Positions 26,667 to 37,736 are shown, counted from the first letter of the stretch. The stretch is DNA of 64,000 nt from B1 sp044370475 (GCA_044370475.1 JBILVK010000003.1:1-64000), one strand, 5' to 3'. Numbers and translations are program-made. Notes: generated by a model from the sequence alone, not told the origin.

Positions 26667-29600
26667 CTAATCCTTTTTGATATAGATTTTCTTCATCACT
26701 TTCACATCATCACCAAAGGTGAAATCCATAAAATATATCCCTTCACTGAATGCAGACAAGTCAACATCCATCTCAGTATTTCCTATTTCAAATTTCTGAC
26801 TAAGCACCACTTTTCCAAAAACATCAAATGCCTTTATCTCTTTCAAATCATTACCCTTGTAACTCATGGTAAACCTACCATTGTTAGGATTGGGATATAA
26901 ATGAATATTTCTATCACCCAAATTATCGTCAATCCCATTGACCTTATTAATGGTTATATCCTTATAAACCGTATCACCTTTACATCCATTATTCGCAAGT
27001 TCCACCAATTTAATTTGGTCAACACCCACTGTGGTCCATTTAATTTGAATGCTATTAGAAGTACTGTTTCCCAAACCGTTATTAAAATACCAACTATACG
27101 TAGAACCATTACGCGCAGGAACTTGATAAACCACTGTACTAAAATAATCAATTACAGAATCTCCAATGATTGGTTTGGTAACAGGATTGTTTACTATATA
27201 AACCGTATTGGCAAAAGAATCCATGCAATTACCGGCAATAGAACCATACAACTTAATTGGATAGCTATTTTCTACGCTAGCCGGAAAACTAATCACCAAA
27301 CTTGCACTGGTTGAAGTATCACCATTGCCATATTTCCACAATCTATTGGTATTACCAACTGTTGTATCGGTAAAGATAAACTGGTTACCATTTAAACATT
27401 GAATCTGTTTATTGATGGTAAAACCCACCTTTAATTTAGGAAGAACATTTATAAAAATAAAATTGGAAGTATCCAAAGCAGTTCCAGAATAAACAAGCCT
27501 ACGATACCAAACAGAACCATTAAGTATTGGAGGAGCATAATTTTGGTTTGTATTTAAACCAACTGCAGCTGTATAAGGCCCTGTAGCAGCTGCTGTAGCC
27601 TGTATCCACAAATAAGTAAAAATACCATTGCCATTGGTAGGAACCGACCCTGCCAATGAAATTGGACTTGAACCGGCACATATCGTTTGGTCTGAACCAA
27701 TAGTATTGTTACCAATATTTGGATTGGATGTTTGCGTAGAACTTTCGGCAATTGCAAAATCACTGAATCCTGTTAGGCCACTTCTTGAAACATAAAAGGA
27801 ATCATTCTTCCCAACTGGCGCAACATGCACACCTGGGATAGTCCAGGGTGATGTTGAATTAACTCTTTTAAGCAAGGCCAATTTTTGGTACTGACTCACA
27901 CCAGTAACATTGTTACCAAAAGCCTTAACAGTATAGGTGCCGCCATTTAGGCCATTGCCACTGCTAATTTTCCAATAGCCGTCGTCAATGGTTTTAAAAA
28001 TTGAATCTGTGCCTTGTATCAAAGGTAAGCCACTGTTTCCTGGAAGCGCACTCACATAGCTTCCACTTAATGTACCTCCTAAAGTTGGTGCATTGGTGTA
28101 TTGAACTTGTATCGTTTTTAATTTACTGTTTGAACCAACTGGAAATAGAAAAACGCCGTTGCCTGCTCCTATCCAAAGGCTCATTTTGCCCCGGATACGT
28201 CCGGTGCCAGTTTGCACTACTACCGCTGGATTGCTTGAGTTACCTATGGTTAATGAATCGGTTGTTGCTATATCTAAAACACCCTGACCAACTGTTAACG
28301 ACCTACTAATTAATCGGCTGCCAGGAAGTGTTATGGGTGCTGTATTGTTTAAAGTTACATTGAAGGGCACAAGGGTGTTCGACCATAAATAACTACTTGG
28401 TGTGGTTGCAACAGTATTGGCGAACATCAACGTTGAATTAGGACTTGAATAAACAACACTACCCGCTCCGCTAAATGCACCACTGATATAATTTACTGTG
28501 CTTCCTGTTCCAACAACCAAGTTACTATCCAAAACAAAACCAGCAGCATTGTTAAATACAAAAGTAATGCTATCATCAACATTGGAACGCAAACGCAAGG
28601 TTTGAGCGGTATTGCCATTGAATACAATTTGCGGATACAAAGAGCCACTGGTATTTTTTACCAAACCACCATATTGAAAAAAGTTACCGCCTACAAATAA
28701 TTGCCCAACTTTTGGATGCGCTCCAATAAAATTTAAGGTCCCACCATTTTGCAAATAATTACCTTTAACATATAGTCGCGAACCTAAATCGTTGGCATTA
28801 TTAGAATAATTGCGAATCTGCAAGCCACCTCCGTTTAAGGTTAAGTTGCCTTCAATGGTGGCAGTCCTATTGCTATCAGGATGGTTAAATTCAACATAAC
28901 TAGAACCAGTATTGTTGATGGTTACGTTTCCTTTTATTAAAACAGGCACAAGTGAATTTGTATAATTCGACCTAGCAATAAAATGCAGCGGTCTACTATT
29001 TCCATTGGTATTCACCACTAAATTAGAAATACTATCAGGCAAGGTAATAAGCGCTGTATCCGACCCTGGATGTCCGTTAATAACAACTTGCGAACCCGGC
29101 AGAAAAATTCCTTTTAAACTATGCTCTGTTGCATTTGCTGGGAAGTTTAAGATCACCCGCCCACTTGGTTGAACTTGTAAAATTGAATCTCTAAAGTCGG
29201 CATTTCCTCTACCTCCAGTATAAATAAAATCCCCATTCAAAACTACTTTTGAACGCAAACTACTTGTTCGGTGAAAGTAAATTTTGTTTGGATAATTTGT
29301 TAAATTTATCTGATCAGAAAGTATTTCAAAAGTCCCATTTATTGTAACCAGACATTTTTGAAAATGCACAGTTAAAGAATTTTGATATGGTTCAAAAGCA
29401 CCTTTTTTTGCTGTAATACTATTGACTGTAAACTTACCATTAATAATTGCTTCACTAGCATTGGATTGGTTCCCAACATCAAAAAAAGCATAAAAACCTG
29501 GTATCCATAAATTCCCATTTCCGTAAACATTTAACTCACAATTAGTATCTACCTGTAATGAAATTCCACCAACCCCATTTATAGCAAAACAACTTGTGTA

Positions 29601-29912
29601 GCTATTAGTATTTGATTTACAATGAAGAGTTACTTTCCTGCCATTTGTAATTCTAAGTGTCCCCATTTGAAAAAAGTAATAGTTTGGATTAGAAACATAA
29701 ATTGCATTTGCAACAATTGTATCTCCACCCAATCCAGAGGTAATAATAATGGTATCTGTAACAGTAGAAATATTTCTAGAAGGGCTAAAATTTGATGGTG
29801 TATAAAAGTTCTCATTATTTGCCCCAATCCAAGTATAAACTGCTGCGTTTACCTTTGGTTGAAAAATGAAAAAGATCGCTAAAATGGCAAAGGCTTTAAA
29901 AAAAATTTTCAT
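26667..29912 (-). CDS. T9SS-secreted surface protein with beta-helix-like repeats and PKD-like domains
   Basis: A 1081-residue protein from the start MKIFFKAFAIL; an ATG at 29951 would put 13 extra residues before the signal peptide and is rejected. The signal peptide ends KVNA. The N-terminal half is rich in NGTF/NGNF turns (INGKFTV, INGTFEIL, LNGDFIY), suggesting a solenoid, as in filamentous surface proteins. Later come Ig/PKD-like segments (YLWIQATAAATGPYT, LWKYGNGDTS). A type A sorting domain starts LYPNPNNGRFTMSYKGND and ends VMKKIYIKKD. It is bracketed by direct-repeat blocks and has a (TAAA)16 tract about 95 bases upstream. Adhesion is a guess; export by T9SS is well supported. Confidence 0.88.
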   Translation of the reverse strand: MKIFFKAFAILAIFFIFQPKVNAAVYTWIGANNENFYTPSNFSPSRNISTVTDTIIITSGLGGDTIVANAIYVSNPNYYFFQMGTLRITNGRKVTLHCKSNTNSYTSCFAINGVGGISLQVDTNCELNVYGNGNLWIPGFYAFFDVGNQSNASEAIINGKFTVNSITAKKGAFEPYQNSLTVHFQKCLVTINGTFEILSDQINLTNYPNKIYFHRTSSLRSKVVLNGDFIYTGGRGNADFRDSILQVQPSGRVILNFPANATEHSLKGIFLPGSQVVINGHPGSDTALITLPDSISNLVVNTNGNSRPLHFIARSNYTNSLVPVLIKGNVTINNTGSSYVEFNHPDSNRTATIEGNLTLNGGGLQIRNYSNNANDLGSRLYVKGNYLQNGGTLNFIGAHPKVGQLFVGGNFFQYGGLVKNTSGSLYPQIVFNGNTAQTLRLRSNVDDSITFVFNNAAGFVLDSNLVVGTGSTVNYISGAFSGAGSVVYSSPNSTLMFANTVATTPSSYLWSNTLVPFNVTLNNTAPITLPGSRLISRSLTVGQGVLDIATTDSLTIGNSSNPAVVVQTGTGRIRGKMSLWIGAGNGVFLFPVGSNSKLKTIQVQYTNAPTLGGTLSGSYVSALPGNSGLPLIQGTDSIFKTIDDGYWKISSGNGLNGGTYTVKAFGNNVTGVSQYQKLALLKRVNSTSPWTIPGVHVAPVGKNDSFYVSRSGLTGFSDFAIAESSTQTSNPNIGNNTIGSDQTICAGSSPISLAGSVPTNGNGIFTYLWIQATAAATGPYTAAVGLNTNQNYAPPILNGSVWYRRLVYSGTALDTSNFIFINVLPKLKVGFTINKQIQCLNGNQFIFTDTTVGNTNRLWKYGNGDTSTSASLVISFPASVENSYPIKLYGSIAGNCMDSFANTVYIVNNPVTKPIIGDSVIDYFSTVVYQVPARNGSTYSWYFNNGLGNSTSNSIQIKWTTVGVDQIKLVELANNGCKGDTVYKDITINKVNGIDDNLGDRNIHLYPNPNNGRFTMSYKGNDLKEIKAFDVFGKVVLSQKFEIGNTEMDVDLSAFSEGIYFMDFTFGDDVKVMKKIYIKKD

Positions 29913-29951
29913 GTTTGTTTTTTTTGAATTTAGGCTAAATATTAATTGCAA

Positions 29952-30224
<273 letters not shown>

Positions 30225-30612
30225 GCTAAAGAAATGTCACCTCTCTGGTAGTATATATATTCCACCCCTCTGGGGTTATAATTTGTTGTTATATTCTTCG
30301 AACTAGATATATGACACCCCTCTGGGGTTATAGTTTTTTGTTATACTCTTCGAACTAGATACATGACACCCCTCTGGGGTTATGGTTTTAGTGATGCATT
30401 GGTATTTATATTTATCTCAGCCAAAACATTTGTCACAAGTATGACGTCACGATTATACCCCAAAGGGGTAAAATCGTGATAATCCCGGAGGGATGGCATA
30501 TATATCAATCACTAGATTGCCTAAACAATAATAATCCCGGAGGGATGACACATATTTAATCCCGGAGGGATGGCATATATATATATCACCGGAGGGTGAC
30601 ACATATATATTC
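30225..30612. repeat. Palindrome-rich intergenic repeat block, upstream copy
   Basis: Contains CCCCTCTGGGG palindromes at about 30258, 30316 and 30370, then a segment from 30383 with GTGATGCATTGG, ATGACGTCACGATT and CCCCAAAGGGG, then ATCCCGGAGGGAT units to 30612. It is the direct-orientation partner of 26340-26600, about 3.9 kb apart, so the two blocks bracket one gene and its microsatellite. Confidence 0.88.
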
Positions 30613-30668
30613 AGTTCAGACCTCCAAAGAATAGCAATTAGCAAGAAAAAAATATAATTTTGTTGCTA

Positions 30669-31112
30669 ATGAAAAACACCTTATACATTAAATCCTTACT
30701 GCTTTTATTAATGGGATTTTTGCTTTTTAATCATCAAACTCAAGCCCAAGATATTCAAGATTCTAGTGTTGAAAATGAAGTTATTGTTGAAGGAGAAATC
30801 ATGACTTATGTGGAGCAAATGCCCGAATTTTATGGGGGCAACGAGCAACTTTATACATATGTAGTTAAAAATTTAAAATACCCAAACCTAGCCAAAGAAA
30901 ACAAAATTGAAGGCACTGTTTATGTTGGCTTTGTTATAACCAAAGAAGGCAAGGTAACCAACATCACCCAATTAGGGAAAGCTCAAGGTTGGGGATTAGA
31001 TGAAGAAGCCATTAGGCTTGTAAAATCAATGCCAGATTGGAGACCTGCCAAACAAAATGGCAAACCTGTAAATTGTAAATTCACCTTACCTATCAAATTC
31101 AAACTCAATTAA
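30669..31112 (+). CDS. Secreted stand-alone TonB C-terminal-domain protein, second copy
   Basis: A 147-residue protein from the start MKNTLYIKS, with a signal peptide ending QTQAQ. A TonB C-terminal domain runs from EQMPEFYGGNEQLYTYV to KFTLPIKFKLN. It has the same length and layout as the protein at 20149 and also lacks an anchor. A TAATTTTG box at 30655-30662 lies only 6 bases before the ATG, which would make the mRNA nearly leaderless; no -33 element supports it. The stop overlaps the mpl start by one base (TAATG), so translation is coupled. A Mur-pathway partner is unexpected and may only reflect operon history. Confidence 0.85.
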   Translation: MKNTLYIKSLLLLLMGFLLFNHQTQAQDIQDSSVENEVIVEGEIMTYVEQMPEFYGGNEQLYTYVVKNLKYPNLAKENKIEGTVYVGFVITKEGKVTNITQLGKAQGWGLDEEAIRLVKSMPDWRPAKQNGKPVNCKFTLPIKFKLN

Positions 31113-32458
31113 TGCGTATACATTTCATTTCTATTGGCGGTGCTGTAATGCACAATATGGCCATCGCTCTTCATAAAAAAGGATATCAAGTAACAGGTAC
31201 CGACGACGAAATTTATGAGCCTGCCTTATCTCGCTTAAACAAATACGGAATTCTACCCAAAGAGTTTGGCTGGAAACCAGAACTTATTACCAAAGATCTA
31301 GATGCGGTAATCTTGGGAATGCACGCCCGCAAAGACAATCCAGAGATTGCACGTGCGCAAGAACTCGGACTAAAAATATATTCCTTCCCAGAATATATGT
31401 ATGAGCAAACCAAAGATAAACTTAGAATTGTGGTAGGTGGCAGTCACGGTAAAACCACCACCACCGCCATGATATTGCATGTATTAAACTACCACAATAT
31501 GGAGTTTGATTACTTGGTAGGCTCACAATTAGAAGGCTTTGAAACCATGGTAGGCTTTAGCAATACCTCCAAAATTGCCGTTTTTGAAGGCGATGAATAC
31601 CTCACTTCTGCCCTCGATTTACGTCCCAAATTTCACTTATACCACGCCAATATTGGCATCATAACTGGCATTGCTTGGGATCATATCAACGTGTTTCCAA
31701 CCTTTGAAAACTATGTTTGGCAGTTCCAAAAATTTATCACCGATATTCCCAAAGATGGCGCCATCATTTACTGTGCAGCCGATTCAGAAGTCGAAAAATT
31801 ATTGGTTCAGACCGAAACGCTTTGCGAAAAAATTGCCTATACCACACCCAAATTTTCTGTAGAAAACGGTCAGTTTATTTTACCTCCAGAAAGCACCGGC
31901 GCCTCTGCTCCTATTGCACTTTCTTTCTTTGGCACGCACAACTTACAAAACATGATGGCCGCCAAACATGCTTGTATAAAAGCCGGTCTGAACCAAGCAC
32001 AATTTTACGAGGCCATACAAAGTTTTAAAGGCACTGCCAAGCGTTTAGAAACCATCAAAGAAACGCACAATTGCCTAGTGATTCGCGACTTTGCACATGC
32101 GCCATCCAAACTAAAAGCAACGGTGAATGCCGTGCGCGAATTATACCCTTCACGCAAGCTCATTGCTGCTTATGAATTGCATACTTTTAGCAGTCTCAAC
32201 AAGGACTTTTTACCACATTACAAAGACACTTTAGACAAGGCAGATATCAGGGCCGTTTTGTTTAGCAAACATGCCCTAGAAATTAAAAAAATGCCCATGC
32301 TTTCTGTTTCAGAAGTAGCCAAAGGATTTGGCGAAAACGTACAAGTATTTACCGACAAAAACGAGCTACGCGCCTTTATAGACAGCCATTTCACAGGCAA
32401 CGAAAACCTACTCCTCATGAGCAGCGGAACCTTTGATGGCATGAGTTTGGAGTTTTAA
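31112..32458 (+). CDS. mpl: UDP-N-acetylmuramate:L-alanyl-gamma-D-glutamyl-meso-diaminopimelate ligase (Mpl)
   Basis: A 448-residue Mur ligase that reattaches recycled murein tripeptide to UDP-MurNAc in the cytoplasm. The N-terminal Rossmann domain starts MRIHFISIGGAVMHNMA. The ATP loop GGSHGKTTTTAMI is near residue 110, and the central domain has EGDEYLTSALDLRPKFH. The C-terminal domain has RDFAHAPSKLKATVNAVRE. The GG(A)xMxxxA start and lack of other Mur-specific features favour Mpl over MurC. It overlaps the secreted TonB-domain gene by one base and precedes a T9SS gene by 9 bases. Iterated-motif copies at 31804 (LVQTE) and 31985 (GLNQ) lie inside. Confidence 0.92.
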   Translation: MRIHFISIGGAVMHNMAIALHKKGYQVTGTDDEIYEPALSRLNKYGILPKEFGWKPELITKDLDAVILGMHARKDNPEIARAQELGLKIYSFPEYMYEQTKDKLRIVVGGSHGKTTTTAMILHVLNYHNMEFDYLVGSQLEGFETMVGFSNTSKIAVFEGDEYLTSALDLRPKFHLYHANIGIITGIAWDHINVFPTFENYVWQFQKFITDIPKDGAIIYCAADSEVEKLLVQTETLCEKIAYTTPKFSVENGQFILPPESTGASAPIALSFFGTHNLQNMMAAKHACIKAGLNQAQFYEAIQSFKGTAKRLETIKETHNCLVIRDFAHAPSKLKATVNAVRELYPSRKLIAAYELHTFSSLNKDFLPHYKDTLDKADIRAVLFSKHALEIKKMPMLSVSEVAKGFGENVQVFTDKNELRAFIDSHFTGNENLLLMSSGTFDGMSLEF

Positions 32459-32467
32459 ACTTTAACC

Positions 32468-35400
32468 ATGAAAAACATTTCAATAAAATTAAAGGCAATT
32501 TTAACATTCCTATTATTTACAGGGCTTAACCAAGGCTTTGTTTTTGCTCAAGGAATTATTCCCAGCTATCCACAAACCACTGGAATGGTCTACAACATGG
32601 TCTCTAAAAATGATACGGTGTTTATGACTGGCAATTTCTCGAGTGTTTATTATGCTGATAGTATTGCAAGTTATGGCACAATTATCAATAAGGTAACTGG
32701 AAAACCCGCTGCATCTTGGGATCAACCAAATGGTGTGGTGAATGCAAGTACACCAGATGGAAATGGAGGTGTTTTTATTGGAGGTGACTTTTCTAAAGTT
32801 GGAGGGCAAAATGCAGGAAGAATTGCTCATTTAAATAACCAAGGACAACTATCAAATTTATTAACCAACAGTAATGTTAATGGCGTGGTAAAAGCAATGG
32901 CCACACTAGGTGATACTTTGTTTGTGGGTGGACAATTTTCTTTGGTGGGTGAGTTTCTAGAATCTGCTGGCGCACCTGCATTTAGGCATACCAATTGGGT
33001 TAGTTTAAATTTTCCAACTATTAATGGAGATGTAGATTGCGCCATTCCAGATGGACTAGGGGGTTGGTACGTAACAGGCAATTTTACAAGTGTGGGCGGA
33101 ATATTGCGCAATAGGGCTGCAAGAATTGATGGGAATGGAAATGTACTTGCTTGGAATCCCAATATTAATGGCAGAACACTTACCATGACAACTTTCCAAG
33201 ATAAAGTTTACTTGGGTGGATCATTTTCAAATGTTGGAGGTATTGTTAGATCGGGAATTGCCTCGGTAGATACCGCTACTGGCGCTGTAAGCACTTGGAA
33301 TCCTGGCACTCCTTCAATGGTTATTAGGTCGTTTAGCAAAATAGGAAATATACTTTATGTAGCAGGGGCATTTAATAGCATAGCAGCCACTAGCAGAGCT
33401 AATATTGCCTCCTTTAATCTACCTTTAGGCACACTCACAACTTTTAATACAACCATGGCCAGTTCTGGTGCAAGTCTTTTTTCTGTAGTAGCGGTAGGCA
33501 ATAAAGTTTTTGTGGGAGGATCTTTTAACATAATAGGAGGAATAACTCGTAACAATTTAGCTTGTCTAGATGCTGGCACGGGCAATACCAATAACACATG
33601 GAATGCAAACACAGATAATAGGGTAAATAAAATTCTTTACTTCAATGGCCGCATATATGTGGGTGGCACCTTTAATTTAATAAAAGGTTTATCTAGGACC
33701 TACCTTGCCGCCGCAGATACAAACACTGGAATAATTCACTCCTTCACGCCAAATTTAACGGGGGAAGTAGTTGCAATGGAAATTGGAGAAACAGATTCTA
33801 ATTTGTACATTTCTGGAAATTTTACTAATTTTTACTATTCTTATAACCTGCTCAATCACTCGGGTAGTGCTTGGCCGTTAAAATCAAATTACTATGCCAA
33901 TACCCTTTCTTTAGTTGGTTCAAGGCTATTTGTTGGGGGCGCATTTAATACCATTGGAGGCGCCTACCGCAACAATCTAGCGGCATTTAGCAAGTCCACT
34001 GGAGCACTTTTCAATTGGAACCCAGATGTAAACGCGCGCGTTGAAGCAATTTGCAATGTAAAAGACTCTTTTATTTTTGTGGCCGGTTATTTTAGTCAAG
34101 TTGGCTCATCTAATAGAGATAAACTTGCAAGTTTCAATAGATCAGGGAATTTAACCAATTTCTCATGGGGATTTGGATTTAGCTCTTATTTAAAGGCTTT
34201 AGCATTTGGTGGTGATTCTATATTATATGTAGGAGGTAATTTCTCAAGCGCAAGCACCGCAACTCCAGTTCTAATACCATCTATTAATGCAGGAGAAATT
34301 GCAGCCCTAAACTTTAGAACAGGCAGATTTCAACCAACTTGGAACCCCAATGCAAATTATGAGGTGAATGTGCTTTTAGTTGATAGTAATATTGTTTATG
34401 CCGGCGGAACCTTTTCAAATCTTGGTGGGCAAAGTAGAAATTGTTTAGGAGCCATATATAGGAACAATGCCCTAGCAACAAATTTTAATGTTGGACTAGT
34501 GCCTGCTGATATTGTAAATGCACTATCCAAAGACGGAAATAATCTGATTGTTGGAGGTGTTTTTAACTATGCACCCGTCAGCACAATTATTAGAAAAAAT
34601 CTTGCCTCCTTTAATGTTAACACCAATGGCCTTAATAAATTTATTAGCGAGCCAAATTTGGCCGTAAATTGCCTAACAAAACTTGGCAATCAAATTTATT
34701 GTGGAGGAAATTTTACTGTTTTGGGGGCATTGAGCAGAAACAATATGGCAGCCTTTTTAGCTAGCAATGGTTCCCTCCTAGATTTTGATATTAGTATTGC
34801 AAATACAACTGGAAATTTAGGCCTAGGAGGTCTTGAATGGGTTGATGATTACCTTTTTGTAGGAGGCCAATTCAACAGAGTTGGCGATTCTATTAGAACT
34901 AATCTTGGGATGATTCATATCCCAACTCAAACAATAATGCCCTTTAATCCAATACCAAATGGCATAATCTATTCAATTTATTACCATCAAAACTACCTTT
35001 ATATTGGGGGGCAATTTACCAATATAGCAGGCAATACACGCAACAGATTAGCCATTTTTAATTATCCCAGCTTAACCATAAACGCTATTAATCCTAACTT
35101 TAGTGGTTGGCCTTTAACTTATGCGGCAATCAATAATAGTAAATTAATATTGGGAGGCGGCTTTACAACAATTGGCGGAATAAGTGCCGCCAATTGTGCC
35201 ACTTTTAATCTTCCAGCTTTTACAAGAATTACAAGCGCTCCGCTCTATACTAACCCTTTGTTAAATGCCTCAGTTGTTCAAACAAGCTTAATTAAAAATC
35301 AAATATTTGTGGCTGGCGGTTTTAACTTAATTGGAGGAATATCAAAACCACATTTTGCCATTATTGATACTGCCACCTTATTACCTACCAGCTTTGTTTC

Positions 35401-36928
35401 TAATATATCGGGTGGTAGTGTTTCTAAATTTGATATTTCTGAGGGAGGGAATGCTTATTTATCGGGGTCATTTACCACATTAGGTGGAGCCTCCAGATCT
35501 ATCATAGGATCCATCTCCACTATAACTGGCCTAGCTAATAATTGGGCGCCCTCTATCCAAAATATAAATTCCATAAATCCTACTCAAGTTAATAAAATTT
35601 TAACCTTTGGAAATAAAGTAATTGTGGCTGGTAGATTTAATAGAATAAATGGCATACCAATGAATAATTTGGTAGTGCTTTATGGCGCAGATACAGCTAT
35701 AACTGTAACAAGCCTCAGCGCTTCGGGCAATGTTTGCCTGGGTGCTAACTTAACTGCAAATTACTCTGTAAACAAAAATTTTGGTTCAGGCAACCAATTT
35801 TTTGTTGAACTCGTAGATACTGGTTTTCCATTTAAACCTGCCATTCAAATTGGCTCATTATCTTCATCTGTAGGTGGCGCAATTTCATGCACCATTCCAC
35901 GAACCATATCAAGCAACACGAGCTATTTACTTCAAATTAGGTCGACCAACCCAGTTAGTATTTCTACTCCAGCTTCTTCGTTAATAAGGCCCACAGATTG
36001 TACTCCAAATATTGGACCATTTAATTTTATTATTACGAATTTAACCAACCAAAGTGCCTCTTTTACTTGGACCAGAGGTAATGGTCAAAAATGCTTGGTA
36101 ATTGCCAAATTAGGAAGCATTGTAAACAAACTTCCAACCAATGGAATTGTGTACAATGCCAATTCAAATTTTGCACAGGGCGATTCTCTTGGCGATGGAA
36201 ATTTTGTTGTATATAATGGTACAGGAAATTCCCTTACCGTTAACAATTTAAATATAGCAAGCAATTACCATTTTGCCGTCATAGAATTTAATGGAGTCAC
36301 CTCAAGTACCTCCTATTTAAACACTCAAGTATTATATGGTAATGCCCTTACTTTACCCGTGAGTTGGTTGGATTTTAAAGCAGAAAAATCAGGTTCAAAC
36401 CAAGCTATTTTATGGTGGTCTACTGCCTCCGAAACAAATAATTCTCATTTCATAATAGAAAGGAAATATTCTGAAAAAATGAATTGGGAAAATATTGGCA
36501 GAACAGAAGGAAATGGAAATACTTCTGCCAAATCTAACTACCTTTTTGTGGATGAAATTCCAAAAGAATTATTGAAAGAACCTGTATTCTTTTACCGAAT
36601 AAAACAAGTCGACTTTAACGGTAAATATGACTATTCCAAAATGGTGATTTTGTATTTCCAAAACCAAGGAGAAAATAACCTTTTAGTCATGCCAAATCCA
36701 TTTTCAGAAAACCTATCAATTTCTTTCGGTCTGAACCAAATACATGGTTATAAAATATACAACCTCAATGGCAAATTGGTGCAAGAAGAAAGCTTCAATA
36801 AAGGGCTTACATCAGGCAAACAAACATCACCCATTTCCATCTCAACAGAAACCCTCCATTCTGGCATTTTCTTCATAGAAATAGACACTTCATTGGGTAA
36901 AATTAGAAGAAAAATGGTAAAGAATTAA
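32468..36928 (+). CDS. T9SS surface protein with about 20 propeller-like GGxF repeats
   Basis: A 1486-residue secreted protein. The signal peptide runs to about FVFAQ. From residue 45 to about 1070 there are roughly 20 units of the pattern (V/I)(F/Y)(V/I)GGxFxxVGG...RNxLAxxD, spaced 45-60 residues (for example VFIGGDFSKVGG, VYLGGSFSNVGG, LFVGGAFNTIGG). Such repeats occur in delta-60/beta-propeller-like proteins. An Ig-like/FN3-like region follows. The type A sorting domain starts VMPNPFSENLSISFGL and ends IRRKMVKN. It lies 9 bases after mpl, so is probably co-transcribed. The iterated motif at 36728 codes FGLNQ inside the sorting domain. Surface display is well supported; the specific role is unknown. 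Confidence 0.88.
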   Translation: MKNISIKLKAILTFLLFTGLNQGFVFAQGIIPSYPQTTGMVYNMVSKNDTVFMTGNFSSVYYADSIASYGTIINKVTGKPAASWDQPNGVVNASTPDGNGGVFIGGDFSKVGGQNAGRIAHLNNQGQLSNLLTNSNVNGVVKAMATLGDTLFVGGQFSLVGEFLESAGAPAFRHTNWVSLNFPTINGDVDCAIPDGLGGWYVTGNFTSVGGILRNRAARIDGNGNVLAWNPNINGRTLTMTTFQDKVYLGGSFSNVGGIVRSGIASVDTATGAVSTWNPGTPSMVIRSFSKIGNILYVAGAFNSIAATSRANIASFNLPLGTLTTFNTTMASSGASLFSVVAVGNKVFVGGSFNIIGGITRNNLACLDAGTGNTNNTWNANTDNRVNKILYFNGRIYVGGTFNLIKGLSRTYLAAADTNTGIIHSFTPNLTGEVVAMEIGETDSNLYISGNFTNFYYSYNLLNHSGSAWPLKSNYYANTLSLVGSRLFVGGAFNTIGGAYRNNLAAFSKSTGALFNWNPDVNARVEAICNVKDSFIFVAGYFSQVGSSNRDKLASFNRSGNLTNFSWGFGFSSYLKALAFGGDSILYVGGNFSSASTATPVLIPSINAGEIAALNFRTGRFQPTWNPNANYEVNVLLVDSNIVYAGGTFSNLGGQSRNCLGAIYRNNALATNFNVGLVPADIVNALSKDGNNLIVGGVFNYAPVSTIIRKNLASFNVNTNGLNKFISEPNLAVNCLTKLGNQIYCGGNFTVLGALSRNNMAAFLASNGSLLDFDISIANTTGNLGLGGLEWVDDYLFVGGQFNRVGDSIRTNLGMIHIPTQTIMPFNPIPNGIIYSIYYHQNYLYIGGQFTNIAGNTRNRLAIFNYPSLTINAINPNFSGWPLTYAAINNSKLILGGGFTTIGGISAANCATFNLPAFTRITSAPLYTNPLLNASVVQTSLIKNQIFVAGGFNLIGGISKPHFAIIDTATLLPTSFVSNISGGSVSKFDISEGGNAYLSGSFTTLGGASRSIIGSISTITGLANNWAPSIQNINSINPTQVNKILTFGNKVIVAGRFNRINGIPMNNLVVLYGADTAITVTSLSASGNVCLGANLTANYSVNKNFGSGNQFFVELVDTGFPFKPAIQIGSLSSSVGGAISCTIPRTISSNTSYLLQIRSTNPVSISTPASSLIRPTDCTPNIGPFNFIITNLTNQSASFTWTRGNGQKCLVIAKLGSIVNKLPTNGIVYNANSNFAQGDSLGDGNFVVYNGTGNSLTVNNLNIASNYHFAVIEFNGVTSSTSYLNTQVLYGNALTLPVSWLDFKAEKSGSNQAILWWSTASETNNSHFIIERKYSEKMNWENIGRTEGNGNTSAKSNYLFVDEIPKELLKEPVFFYRIKQVDFNGKYDYSKMVILYFQNQGENNLLVMPNPFSENLSISFGLNQIHGYKIYNLNGKLVQEESFNKGLTSGKQTSPISISTETLHSGIFFIEIDTSLGKIRRKMVKN

Positions 36929-37106
36929 CATCATTTTTTGCCTACTTATTTGAATAATATTGATTTGAAATATTTAAAAATTGATTGGGACATTGAATAG
37001 CAAATTGGCAAAACAATTAATCCGTTAAATCAATATCAACCTTTCTTGCTTTATGCTCACTTCACCCCTTTGTCGACATTCAGCACATTGGAATTAAATC
37101 AGGATT

Positions 37107-37736
37107 TTAAAATTGGTACTTTGAAAGAATTTCATCTATTGACTTATCACCATCATTTTGATATATTTCATTGTGAAATTTCTCAAGATATACCAAGGAC
37201 GATTTTAATTGAACCTTTTCTTCTTCAGACAAATTTCCTGCTTTTAGTAACAAGTCCTTTTTCGACTGTTCTAAAATGTTCTCTCTTGTTCGTTTACCTT
37301 TCGCTGTAAGTTCTACTCGTTTGATTCGCTTATCTTTCTTATCCACAATTTCTTTAACCATACCAATTTCAATCAGTCGTTTCATCATCTGAGTACCAGT
37401 AGTAAGTTCAGAAATAGTGTCCTTGTATACTTCATTTTTAGCTGGAGTTCCTCTGTTGTTTATGGATACTAAAAAGAAATATTCATCCATACTGTTTAAG
37501 CCATTGGTATTTAAAACGCTTTTTGCATACCAACGAAAATACTTAGATAGACGATGGATATTCCAAACAATAAAGCGATTGTCGTCAACAGTTTTACCAA
37601 TCTTACCTTTTTGTTTTTCAGGTTCATGCATTCTTCGATTAAGCCAAACCGAAAACTCTTTAACATCATCGCTTCCCGTTTCACTATGAAATGCATCAAA
37701 CAGGTTAACCAATTCGACTATTTTTTTACCCTCCAT
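37107..37736 (-). CDS. MarR-like winged-helix transcriptional regulator
   Basis: A 209-residue cytoplasmic regulator. The middle, NSMDEYFFLVSINNRGTPAKNEVY through GTQMMKRLIEIGMVKE and KRVELTAKGKRTREN, is a winged helix of MarR type, with recognition helix near TTGTQMMKRL and wing near VDKKDKRIKRV. The N-terminal 60 residues and the acidic C-terminus are less typical. It is divergent from the gene at 37852. Two inverted repeats and two promoter-like boxes lie in the 115-base gap, so it likely regulates itself and that neighbour. The ligand is unknown. Confidence 0.85.
   Translation of the reverse strand: MEGKKIVELVNLFDAFHSETGSDDVKEFSVWLNRRMHEPEKQKGKIGKTVDDNRFIVWNIHRLSKYFRWYAKSVLNTNGLNSMDEYFFLVSINNRGTPAKNEVYKDTISELTTGTQMMKRLIEIGMVKEIVDKKDKRIKRVELTAKGKRTRENILEQSKKDLLLKAGNLSEEEKVQLKSSLVYLEKFHNEIYQNDGDKSIDEILSKYQF

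Noticed and set aside
30453..30644. 63-codon open frame
   Set aside because: Lies wholly in the repeat block and repeats the same peptide strings.
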